In this document: in pieces, positions 1 to 6,418 of the stretch
How the letters are laid out: each line of letters begins with the position of its first letter
How positions within the stretch are numbered: the stretch's first letter is position 1
Source: Chloroflexota bacterium
GTDB taxonomy: Bacteria; Chloroflexota; Anaerolineae; Anaerolineales; Anaerolineaceae
Assembly: GCA_019136175.1 (NCBI GenBank)
Contig: JAGVUS010000300.1
Coordinates: 1-12,096, forward strand
Reading direction: 5' to 3'
Length of the DNA stretch: 12,096 bases
The notes under the pieces: generated by a model
Told to the model about the DNA's origin: nothing
The model's input: the letters and a program-made list of their open reading frames with translations, nothing else
The model's database searches: none
Translations under genes and position numbers: made by a program

Positions 1-465
1 ATGGATTTCCATCGGACGGATGGTCAGTCCTGCCGGAAGTGGAACGGCATCAATCCGCTCCGGGGTCCATTCCAGCAGGACGATTTCCTGGTGAAGCTTA
101 AATCCGCGGGAGGTTACCAGTTGGGACAGCCACGACTCAAGAGAAACCAGTGCAACAATTATTCCTGCTGGACTGGGGGATAGATGTTGGTAGGCGGTTG
201 GAAACAAGACATCCCACACATCACTCGCTGCAACACCCAGCCGGGTGACAAACAGGCGCACCCATGCCACGTGCGGTGGGTCTGGAGGAATGGCAAGAGC
301 CCCCAGCAGATGGTGATCGGATTCCATCAGCCAGAAGGGTTGTTTTCCCAGCCAATCCATGGCGGGCTTCCAATCCAAGTGACGGTGGATCGCTCCATGA
401 AAATTCAATAATCCACTCAGGGCATTTTGATCTTCGGTTGTGGCGGGGCGAATGATCGGTTCCAT
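1..465 (-). CDS. GNAT-family N-acetyltransferase, partial (C-terminus beyond left edge)
   Basis: This reading frame stays open from an ATG at 465 to the left edge, giving 155 residues with no stop. It begins MEPIIRPATTEDQNALSGLL, which has the usual shape of the first strand and helix of a GNAT acetyltransferase (an 'IRPAT..D...' opening). Near the edge, at residues 147-155, the protein reads LTIRPMEIH, which looks like the opening strand of a second GNAT domain. The full protein may therefore be a tandem GNAT of about 300 residues. GNAT enzymes move an acetyl group from acetyl-CoA to an amine; the substrate cannot be told here, and the acetyl-CoA pyrophosphate loop (Q/RxxGxG/A) is not evident in the visible part. 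The gene follows the TPR gene after 29 bases, with no clear ribosome binding site, so it probably belongs to the same transcript. The family call is moderate because the sequence is divergent and incomplete. Confidence 0.6.
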   Translation of the reverse strand, partial: MEPIIRPATTEDQNALSGLLNFHGAIHRHLDWKPAMDWLGKQPFWLMESDHHLLGALAIPPDPPHVAWVRLFVTRLGVAASDVWDVLFPTAYQHLSPSPAGIIVALVSLESWLSQLVTSRGFKLHQEIVLLEWTPERIDAVPLPAGLTIRPMEIH

Positions 466-494
466 TCAGTTGACGCTGGAACGGTGGGGGTGAA

Positions 495-1037
495 TTAACG
501 TGACAATCTGCTTGCAAGCCGGAGCAGCCATTTGAGAAAGCGTTCCTGAGGACTTAAGCGTTCCTGGAGATTCAACGCATCCAGCATGGAGGATAATGCT
601 CCCAGGATGTCTTTTTTCCCAAATCGAATAGTGGCGATTCGTTTCAGCACCAGGGATTGGAGGGATTTTTCGCCGCATTGTTGAAACAGTTCTGCAGACC
701 GGTGATATCGAGCCAGTGCTTCGTCCGTCCGCTTGAGGTCTGCCAGAGCGGCTGCCTGGTTTCCCAATGCCATCGCTTGCCGTTTAAGATCCCCCATTTG
801 GGCAAAGATTTCATCGGTTCTGGTTGCGGCATCCAGGGCTGCCAGGGGATTTCCGGCGCGCTGCAAGGCAACACTGCGGTTGTTGGCGATTTCTGCAGCC
901 TGGGCAATCTCACCGTTATCCTGTAGGAATTTTTCAACTGCCAGGTACAGGTCAGCCGCGCGGATAAAATCCCCGCTCTCATACGCTTTGAGTGCTTCTT
1001 CCCTGAGTTTTAATTGGGCAACTGGTTGGTCGGTCAT
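495..1037 (-). CDS. TPR-repeat protein
   Basis: This encodes 180 residues, almost wholly helical, with about four tetratricopeptide-like helical pairs (roughly residues 9-42, 47-81, 86-120 and 126-160). They show the small-residue and aromatic pattern of TPRs, for example 'ALKAYESGDFIRAADLY', 'ALGNQAAALADLKRTDEAL' and 'ILGALSSMLDAL'. There is no signal peptide and no membrane segment; the tail after residue 163 is basic and amphipathic. TPR proteins are cytosolic scaffolds for protein contacts; no enzymatic role is visible. The start at 1037 lies 5 bases after the stop of the upstream XRE regulator gene and has no good ribosome binding site, which suggests translational coupling. A natural guess is that it works with that regulator, but this is inference from gene order. 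Confidence 0.75.
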   Translation of the reverse strand: MTDQPVAQLKLREEALKAYESGDFIRAADLYLAVEKFLQDNGEIAQAAEIANNRSVALQRAGNPLAALDAATRTDEIFAQMGDLKRQAMALGNQAAALADLKRTDEALARYHRSAELFQQCGEKSLQSLVLKRIATIRFGKKDILGALSSMLDALNLQERLSPQERFLKWLLRLASRLSR

Positions 1038-1042
1038 TAGGT

Positions 1043-1723
1043 TTAGTAGGTGATTTCCAGCAATCCCTCGGCAACACCGCGCAATTTATCCACGGATAAT
1101 TCGCTCAAGCGCATTGCCAGCGTCAGGTACGGAAGATTCACCGGACGACCTACAAAATCCTGAAGATCACGTGGTAATTCCATAAATTGCTTGATGGCTT
1201 GCTGTTGGGCGCGCCAACTCCCAATCGGTCCACGCTGATCAAAGAAATCCTCCATACGAATATTCAACGACCCGGCAATGATCTCCAGGTGGGGGATTGG
1301 GATGGGGATTTCTCCACTTTCGTATTGTTTAAGGACTGCCTCCGGTATTCCACTTATTTCAGAGAGATCATGGACCGACACATTGTTTTTGTTGCGTAAA
1401 ACCTTTAGCTGGGTGCCAATCATTCGCTGGCGGATCATGGTCAGCTGCTGGACCTGTTTTAAGTTGGTTGATTCCTGGGCTTCAGACATGGATTGCCGGC
1501 TCCAGAAATGTTCCAATGGTATGTTTAACTGGTATGCAAGAGTCTCCAACTCTGGAAGGGATGGTGGGGTTATTCCATCCTCATATTCCTGCATTTTTTC
1601 TGGCGATATTCCGATTGCCTGCGCCAGTTCCTGTACCGTCTGATGGGCTGCAATCCTGGCATCTTTAATGAGGATGCCCAGTTTGCGGGTTCGTATCTGG
1701 ATTAATCGATCGTTCTGGCTCAT
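1043..1723 (-). CDS. Regulator with two tandem XRE-type helix-turn-helix domains
   Basis: A 226-residue protein with two XRE/Cro-C1-type DNA-binding domains. The first covers about residues 15-74 ('QELAQAIGISPEKMQEYEDG', then 'PELETLAYQLNIPLEHF'). The second covers about 105-162 ('VHDLSEISGIPEAVLKQYES', then 'HLEIIAGSLNIRMEDFF'). Both show the usual pattern of helix-turn-helix, acidic/Gly turn and closing helices. The rest (163-226) is helical, without a known ligand domain. An in-frame ATG at 1735 exists, but the start at 1723 is preferred: GGAG lies 6 bases upstream of it, whereas the 1735 ATG directly abuts a purine run. The gene is first in the XRE-TPR-GNAT cluster, just behind an extended -10 promoter. 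It is probably a transcriptional regulator that may control its own cluster; the target is not visible. Alternative start: 1735. Confidence 0.85.
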   Translation of the reverse strand: MSQNDRLIQIRTRKLGILIKDARIAAHQTVQELAQAIGISPEKMQEYEDGITPPSLPELETLAYQLNIPLEHFWSRQSMSEAQESTNLKQVQQLTMIRQRMIGTQLKVLRNKNNVSVHDLSEISGIPEAVLKQYESGEIPIPIPHLEIIAGSLNIRMEDFFDQRGPIGSWRAQQQAIKQFMELPRDLQDFVGRPVNLPYLTLAMRLSELSVDKLRGVAEGLLEITY

Positions 1724-1729
1724 AAGAGG

Positions 1730-1733
1730 CTCC
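1730..1733 (-). promoter_or_regulatory. Ribosome binding site that decides the XRE regulator start
   Basis: GGAG on the minus strand lies 6 bases before the ATG at 1723. It falls inside the extension that would be used if translation began at 1735, and so favours the shorter protein. Confidence 0.6.
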
Positions 1734-1767
1734 ATCCCCTTTGTTCGGTATGCCTTCCAGTAAAAGG

Positions 1768-1776
1768 ATTATAGCA
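1768..1776 (-). promoter_or_regulatory. Extended -10 promoter for the XRE-TPR-GNAT cluster
   Basis: The minus strand reads TGCTATAAT, a perfect TATAAT with the TGn extension. No convincing -35 lies 16-18 bases upstream, which is normal for extended -10 promoters. Transcription would begin near 1761 and leave a leader of about 38 bases before the XRE start at 1723. The site sits between the stop of the CpaF gene (1792) and the regulator, so the cluster can be expressed apart from the upstream operon. No terminator is seen between them, so read-through is also possible. Confidence 0.7.
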
Positions 1777-1791
1777 CTTTTCCATTTGTGA

Positions 1792-3108
1792 TTAGCGTCG
1801 GCGACCGCCGCCCAGCATATCAGATAAATTTGCGCCAAACATTTCCGGACCCAGCTTGAAACCGGCTGCTTCCAGGCGCGGACCAAACAAAGGACGGATG
1901 CCGGTGGGTTTCAGGTCTCCGAGGACTTTGCCATCCTGGGTGATACCGGTTTGTTCAAAGCGGAACACTTCAGTCATGACAACGGTATCGCCTTCCATGC
2001 CAGCAACCTCAGTGATGGATGTGACCTTTCGGCTGCCATCCTTCAGGCGGGATTGCTGGATGATGAGATCGATGGCTGAGGCGATCTGTTCGCGCAGTAC
2101 CTTAACGGGCAGTTCCATCCCGGACATCATGCACATGGTTTCCAGGCGGGAAATGGCATCCCGGGCTGTGTTGGCATGCAATGTGGTCAATGATCCGTCA
2201 TGTCCGGTATTCATTGCCTGCAGCATGTCCAGCGCTTCACCACCGCGGACTTCACCCACGATGATGCGATCCGGGCGCATACGCAGGGAGTTGCGAACCA
2301 GGTCCCGTGTGGTAATCTGGTGTTTTCCTTCGGCATTGGGCGGTTTGGTTTCCATGCGGACGACATGTTCCTGCTGCAGTTTTAATTCCGCCGCATCTTC
2401 TATCGTGACAATTCGTTCATCGGTCGGAATGAAGCCGGACAAAATATTCAAAAGGGTGGTCTTGCCGGAACCCGTTCCTCCGGAGATGATAATATTCAGC
2501 CGGGAGATCACACAGGCTCGGATGAAGTCTGCCATGGGGCGGGTGATGGAACCCAGCTTGATGAGTTGATCAATCGTCAGCTTGTCTTTTTGGAATTTCC
2601 GGATGGTAATGGATGGACCGTCAATTGCCACCGGGGGAATGACTGCGTTCACGCGGGAGCCATCAGGGAGGCGGGCATCCACGGTGGGGCTTTCCTGGTC
2701 AATACGCCGCCCCAGGGGGAGGATAATTTTCTCGATGACGCGGATGACTGCCTGATCATTATCGAAGGTAATATTGGTTTTTTGGATTTTTCCATTCCGC
2801 TCAATATAGACGGATTTGCATCCGTTCACCATCACTTCGCTGATTTCCGGATCGTCCAGAAGCGGTTGGAGGGGACCAAATCCCATCAAGTCATCCATGA
2901 TGTCGTGGAAAAGCTGGTCACGTACCGTGGTGGGGAGGGAGAGACGCAGGCTGTCGTATGCCTGCTGCATGATCTCCTGGATGGCAGCCCTTCGATCGGT
3001 TGCCACGATGGGACGCGATTCCAGTTCACGAGAAATCAGGTTTAATAAATGCTCTTTCAGCCGAATGAGATCGGCTTGACGAAAGGATGCCTGACCGGGA
3101 TAGTTCAT
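1792..3108 (-). CDS. CpaF/TadA-type secretion or pilus ATPase
   Basis: A 438-residue ATPase of the type II/IV secretion superfamily, CpaF/TadA branch, which forms hexamers at the inner membrane and powers pilus assembly or secretion. The N-terminal domain (about 60-170) has the typical 'GFGPLQPLLDDPEISEVMVN' stretch. The RecA-like core has Walker A GGTGSGKTT (210-218), the Asp box 'TIEDAAEL' (235-242), Walker B with 'DRIIVGEVRGGEALDML' (280-296) and the His box 'GHDGSLTTLHA' (302-312). All key residues look intact, and the length suits the family. The tail ends in GGGRRR. The start overlaps the preceding 99-residue gene by four bases (ATGA), with GGAGG seven bases upstream. It is last in the ten-gene operon. 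Tad loci usually carry TadB/TadC membrane proteins and a prepilin beside it; none is present here, so the partner machinery is elsewhere or the enzyme has another role. Confidence 0.93.
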   Translation of the reverse strand: MNYPGQASFRQADLIRLKEHLLNLISRELESRPIVATDRRAAIQEIMQQAYDSLRLSLPTTVRDQLFHDIMDDLMGFGPLQPLLDDPEISEVMVNGCKSVYIERNGKIQKTNITFDNDQAVIRVIEKIILPLGRRIDQESPTVDARLPDGSRVNAVIPPVAIDGPSITIRKFQKDKLTIDQLIKLGSITRPMADFIRACVISRLNIIISGGTGSGKTTLLNILSGFIPTDERIVTIEDAAELKLQQEHVVRMETKPPNAEGKHQITTRDLVRNSLRMRPDRIIVGEVRGGEALDMLQAMNTGHDGSLTTLHANTARDAISRLETMCMMSGMELPVKVLREQIASAIDLIIQQSRLKDGSRKVTSITEVAGMEGDTVVMTEVFRFEQTGITQDGKVLGDLKPTGIRPLFGPRLEAAGFKLGPEMFGANLSDMLGGGRRR

Positions 3109-3404
3109 CCGTTATCCTCCGGGGCAATCAGTTCCAACGTGGGCAGGATCCAAATAATGTGTGACCGATTGATGGTCAAAAACCGGGTAGTGTATGCCAA
3201 GCTGCCTTCAGCAGTGAAAACCGATGCGTTTGTGATTGCCAGAAAATTGGCGGATGTTTCCAATTCATCAATTAAACGTGTCTCCGGGCGAAGGTGAATT
3301 TCTCCTTCCACCCGGTTCATGATGGTTTGAATGATTACCCGGACCGGATCCTTGGAAATGACAGGAGTATAGATTTTCCCCTTTTCTTCAAATTGAGTAA
3401 CCAT
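3105..3404 (-). CDS. Small conserved-looking protein of unknown function (DUF6812-like)
   Basis: A 99-residue protein beginning MVTQFEEKGKIYTPVISKDP. Its strands alternate in a way that suggests a small beta-rich fold ('VRVIIQTIMNRVEGEIHLRP', 'FLAITNASVFTAEG', 'TRFLTINRSHIIWILP'). The overall pattern recalls short domains of unknown function such as DUF6812, but I cannot confirm that from memory. There are no cysteines, membrane segments or catalytic motifs. The same frame is open back to 3545, but that would overlap the response regulator by more than 130 bases; the ATG at 3404 has AAGGA upstream (3416-3420), at the very end of the regulator gene. It lies 8 bases after the response regulator and overlaps the CpaF gene by four bases, so tight co-production with the ATPase is likely. 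Function not known. Confidence 0.8.
   Translation of the reverse strand: MVTQFEEKGKIYTPVISKDPVRVIIQTIMNRVEGEIHLRPETRLIDELETSANFLAITNASVFTAEGSLAYTTRFLTINRSHIIWILPTLELIAPEDNG
3116..3120 (-). promoter_or_regulatory. Strong ribosome binding site for the CpaF ATPase
   Basis: GGAGG on the minus strand lies seven bases before the ATG at 3108, inside the last codons of the 99-residue gene. Together with the ATGA stop/start overlap it fixes the ATPase start and implies coupled translation. Confidence 0.7.
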
Positions 3405-3412
3405 GGAATGGT

Positions 3413-4129
3413 TTATCCTTCCTTGTTTGGGTTGATGGTGTCGAGTGGGGGCATGAGGTATCCCAAACCGGCACGGGTGACAATGTGTTGGGGAGAGTGG
3501 GGATTGTCCTCCAGCTTTTGGCGCAGCCGGGCAATGCTTACCCAAAGAATTTCCTTATCTTCACGATAAGAATCCCCCCATACTGCCAGGAGTAACTCTT
3601 CGGCGTTCAGCACCTGCCCCACGTGGTGAGCAAATTGAATGAGTAAACGATATTCTGTGGCGGAGAGATAGATGGGACGGTCATCACGCCAGACTTCTGC
3701 GCGGGCAAAATCAATCCGCAGGTTGCCATGGCTGAAATACCTGCTTTGGGTGATTGATTCCGTATTGACTGCCCGGCGCAGGACTGCCCGAACGCGCGCA
3801 ACCAGTTCAGTCGCCGAGAAAGGCTTGGCGACATAATCATCGGCACCTGCATTCAAGCCGCGAACACGATCGTCCTCCTCGGCTTTGCCGGTCAGCATAA
3901 TAATCGGGACGGAGGAAAACTGCCGGATTCGTTCACAGGTGGAATATCCATCCAGGCGGGGCATCATGACGTCCAGGATTACCATATCCGGACGGCGATT
4001 GGCAATCATCTCAATTGCCTGTTCACCATCACCGGCTGTGGATATTTCGTACCCCTCAGATTCGAGGTTGACCCGGAGTAAATGCTGGTACCGGATTTCA
4101 TCATCAACAACAAGGATATGTGGTTTCAT
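3413..4129 (-). CDS. OmpR/PhoB-family response regulator
   Basis: A 238-residue two-domain response regulator. The receiver domain (1-118) has the acidic pair D9/D10, the phospho-acceptor D53 in 'MVILDVMMPRLDG', the switch T80 and the conserved K102 in 'AKPF'. The C-terminal winged-helix domain (about 134-226) has the OmpR-type pattern 'LSATEYRLLIQFAHH', 'LLLAVWGD', 'VSIARLRQKLE' and 'IVTRAGLGYLM'. It should take phosphate from the two histidine kinases encoded just upstream and bind DNA as a dimer. It starts 3 bases after the stop of the GAF kinase gene and is followed 8 bases later by the 99-residue gene. All signature residues are intact. The target promoters are not evident; the operon's own promoter at 11067 and the promoter at 1768 are candidates, by inference only. 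Confidence 0.95.
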   Translation of the reverse strand: MKPHILVVDDEIRYQHLLRVNLESEGYEISTAGDGEQAIEMIANRRPDMVILDVMMPRLDGYSTCERIRQFSSVPIIMLTGKAEEDDRVRGLNAGADDYVAKPFSATELVARVRAVLRRAVNTESITQSRYFSHGNLRIDFARAEVWRDDRPIYLSATEYRLLIQFAHHVGQVLNAEELLLAVWGDSYREDKEILWVSIARLRQKLEDNPHSPQHIVTRAGLGYLMPPLDTINPNKEG

Positions 4130-4132
4130 TTT

Positions 4133-5362
4133 TTACCCCATCATCATTCCGTTTTGAGGTTGATTAATTGGAAGTGCAATTGTGAATGTGGTGCCCTCAC
4201 CAGGTGTGGATTCAACGTTGATGCTGCCGTGATGGGCATGGATGATTTGCCTGCAAATAAACAAACCCAACCCGGAACCGTAAACCTGTTTCTCGCGTTC
4301 CGGATTGCGGAAAAATCGTTCAAATATCAACTCCAGGTATTTCTCCGGGATTCCCGGACCTTTGTCGGCAACATCTATAAATACTTGTGAATCCTGGTGG
4401 TGAACTGTAATGATTGCAGGAGACCCTTCAGCATATTTTTCAATGTTGTTCAGCAGGTTTTCGATGACCTGGGTCAACCGCCTGGCGTCTGCGATGATGG
4501 GCGGTACGGGAGGATTAATCTGGAGAAGGATTTCCAACCCCGGGTGGTGCAGCCTGGAACGCGTGATGATGTCGTTCAATACTGCTTCCACGCGAACAGG
4601 TTGGAAATTCATGACGATCAAGCCGGTCTCCAACCGGGCGGAATCGAGCAGGTTTTCAATCAGTTCCTGGAGGCGATCCGTCTCCTGATCAATGATCTTC
4701 AGAAATTCCTGCTGGGTGTCGGCATCCCATTGCTTGTCTGTCCGCAACAGGGTGGTGGTATACCCCTTGATAAACCCCAACGGATTCCGAATTTCGTGGG
4801 AAAGAGTCGATATGAAATCTCCCTGGATGCGCAGCGTCTGGCGCAGTGATTCCACGGTGGACAATTCCGTTTCCCTCTGTTGAACAGCGATCAAAAGGGC
4901 AATTTGTTGACCGAGGTATTCTGCAAACTGGGTTTGAGTTGGGGTAAATGGAGGGCTGCCAAAGCGAATAAAGATGATTGTTCCCAGAATTTGCTGATTG
5001 GCAATCAATGGTACCCCCAGGATGAAGGGGCGCTCCAGACGATCCATGGCGGGATCATCGGGTGGTTCCTGGAGGATGGTCGATCGTTTGAGCATTACCT
5101 GGCTGGAAAGATTTTCCCCCCAGGCAACATCCGCTTCCCGGGAATGCCCCCGACCAGCTGCTTTTGCATACCCAACGTCCAGCGTGCGCCTGGTTGTGTC
5201 GAGAAGATAAACAGCCACATTATCAAAGATGAATACCTTCCGCACCTGGCTCAGGATTTGATCCAGGGCTGATTTCCAGTTCCCTGCCTGTCCAATGATT
5301 CGACTGATCAGGTATACATGGTCAAATTCAATCGGGGGGAGGGGCGAAGGCTCCACTTTCAT
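4133..5362 (-). CDS. Soluble GAF-domain sensor histidine kinase
   Basis: 409 residues with no signal peptide or membrane segment, hence a cytosolic sensor kinase. A GAF-type input domain covers about residues 15-165 ('ALDQILSQVRKVFIFDNVAV' and 'PFILGVPLIANQQILGTIIF'), followed by a short helical linker. The HisKA domain has the phosphorylated H189 in 'STLSHEIRNPLGF'. The ATPase domain has the N box 'NLLNNIEKY' (302-310, with Ile where Ala is usual), the G1 box 'DKGPGIP' (333-339), an F-box-like 'FERFFR' and the G2 box 'GSGLGL' (362-367). The kinase is therefore complete. The ATG at 5362 is preceded in frame at once by TGA and has no clear ribosome binding site, so translation is probably coupled to the upstream kinase 9 bases away. 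The partner is most likely the response regulator immediately downstream. The GAF ligand is unknown. Confidence 0.93.
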   Translation of the reverse strand: MKVEPSPLPPIEFDHVYLISRIIGQAGNWKSALDQILSQVRKVFIFDNVAVYLLDTTRRTLDVGYAKAAGRGHSREADVAWGENLSSQVMLKRSTILQEPPDDPAMDRLERPFILGVPLIANQQILGTIIFIRFGSPPFTPTQTQFAEYLGQQIALLIAVQQRETELSTVESLRQTLRIQGDFISTLSHEIRNPLGFIKGYTTTLLRTDKQWDADTQQEFLKIIDQETDRLQELIENLLDSARLETGLIVMNFQPVRVEAVLNDIITRSRLHHPGLEILLQINPPVPPIIADARRLTQVIENLLNNIEKYAEGSPAIITVHHQDSQVFIDVADKGPGIPEKYLELIFERFFRNPEREKQVYGSGLGLFICRQIIHAHHGSINVESTPGEGTTFTIALPINQPQNGMMMG

Positions 5363-5371
5363 CAGGTTTCA

Positions 5372-6418
5372 TTATATAGTATTTTGAATAATTGTGAGTG
5401 AAAAAGAGAATGTGGATCCCTTCCCCGGCTCGGATTCAATGCTTATTGAACCCTGGTGTGCTTCGACAATCTTTTTTGCAAGCGTCAAGCCCAACCCGGT
5501 ACCCCCATACCGGCGGGTAGAGGAGCCATCCAGTTGGTGGAATGGTTCAAACACTTCCTCCAGTTTGCCGGGAGGAATGCCAATCCCTGTATCGGAGACC
5601 GAAATGTGCAAAAATGTGTCGTCTGCCCGGCAGGTAAGCTGTACCATGCCGCCTGGGGGGGTAAATTTTATGGCGTTATCCAATAATTGGGAGATGACCC
5701 ACTCAATTTTCTCCTCATCGGCAAGGACAATGATTTCTTCTTCAGGAAGCATGGAAGTAAACAGGATCCCTTTTGCTGTTGCCTTCTGATGGGCTGCTTC
5801 CACAGGATGACTGCACGCCTGTAGAAAATTGACTGGTTGCAGAACAGCCTGGATATCGCCCCGTTCCACCAGTGAAAACTGGATTAGATCCTGGATCAAA
5901 TGATCCAGTCGTTCCGCCGCCTTTTGCATCACCTGGACTGCCTGTGCCTGGTCCGGTGTTAATGGTCCAAGATCCTGGGTGGAAAGCAGGTCAACATATC
6001 CGGTCAGGTGGGTGAGCGGTGTACGCAGTTCATGCGAGATATTGGCGATGAAATTGCTCTTTAATCGCGTCAATTCAGAGAGTCTATCCAGCGCAGACCG
6101 TAATTCCTGGGTGCGTAATTGCACACGAATTTCCAGCTGCCGGTTGCTGTCTTCCAGCGCGTTCCGGAGTTGTAGTATCTGTTCGGTAACAATCCGATCC
6201 AGAGTCTCTTGGTTGATAGCCCCCATCTCCACAAGAATTCTGCCGAGTAGAACTTTCCGCCCGCCTTGTCGTAATTCTCCCTGCCGCTGCAGGGCATCTT
6301 CCAGTTGACCAGGTGTGATCAACTTCCTTTCCACCAGGGCATCACCCAAACGCGGAACCAATGATTCCGGCGTCAGGGGACCTGTGGGGGTGGGGTGTCG
6401 CGGGGTTTGGCTGGTCAT
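5372..6418 (-). CDS. Histidine kinase with N-terminal MshEN-like domain
   Basis: 348 residues, no membrane segment. The N-terminus carries two 24-residue motifs of the MshEN / GspE-N type: residues 23-46, starting RLGDALVERKLI and ending in Gln, and residues 57-80, starting LLGRILVEMGAI and ending in Gln. They are joined by 10 residues. This domain usually sits on MshE, PilB or GspE ATPases and, in MshE, binds cyclic di-GMP. A coiled coil (about 80-120) leads to the HisKA domain with H129 in 'ANISHELRTPL', then the ATPase domain with 'NAIKF' (248-252), 'DTGIGIP' (276-282) and 'GGTGLGL' (305-311). The ATG at 6418 overlaps the amidohydrolase stop by four bases (ATGA) and is preferred over in-frame ATGs at 6433 and 6472, which overlap further. 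It likely signals to the response regulator two genes downstream. Cyclic di-GMP sensing is inferred, not shown. Confidence 0.9.
   Translation of the reverse strand: MTSQTPRHPTPTGPLTPESLVPRLGDALVERKLITPGQLEDALQRQGELRQGGRKVLLGRILVEMGAINQETLDRIVTEQILQLRNALEDSNRQLEIRVQLRTQELRSALDRLSELTRLKSNFIANISHELRTPLTHLTGYVDLLSTQDLGPLTPDQAQAVQVMQKAAERLDHLIQDLIQFSLVERGDIQAVLQPVNFLQACSHPVEAAHQKATAKGILFTSMLPEEEIIVLADEEKIEWVISQLLDNAIKFTPPGGMVQLTCRADDTFLHISVSDTGIGIPPGKLEEVFEPFHQLDGSSTRRYGGTGLGLTLAKKIVEAHQGSISIESEPGKGSTFSFSLTIIQNTI

Noticed and set aside
1796..1816. GC-rich inverted repeat at the end of the CpaF gene as a terminator
   Set aside because: The hairpin lies within the last codons and has no T run behind it, so it does not look like an intrinsic terminator.
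1856..2569. 237-residue plus-strand open frame opposite the CpaF gene
   Set aside because: It is a shadow of the strongly supported ATPase gene, with low-complexity Ser/Arg-rich composition and no recognisable motif.
3105..3545. Longer version (146 residues) of the 99-residue protein
   Set aside because: The added N-terminus lies within the response regulator gene in another frame and is rich in Pro/His/Cys without any fold pattern; the ATG at 3404 has a usable ribosome binding site.
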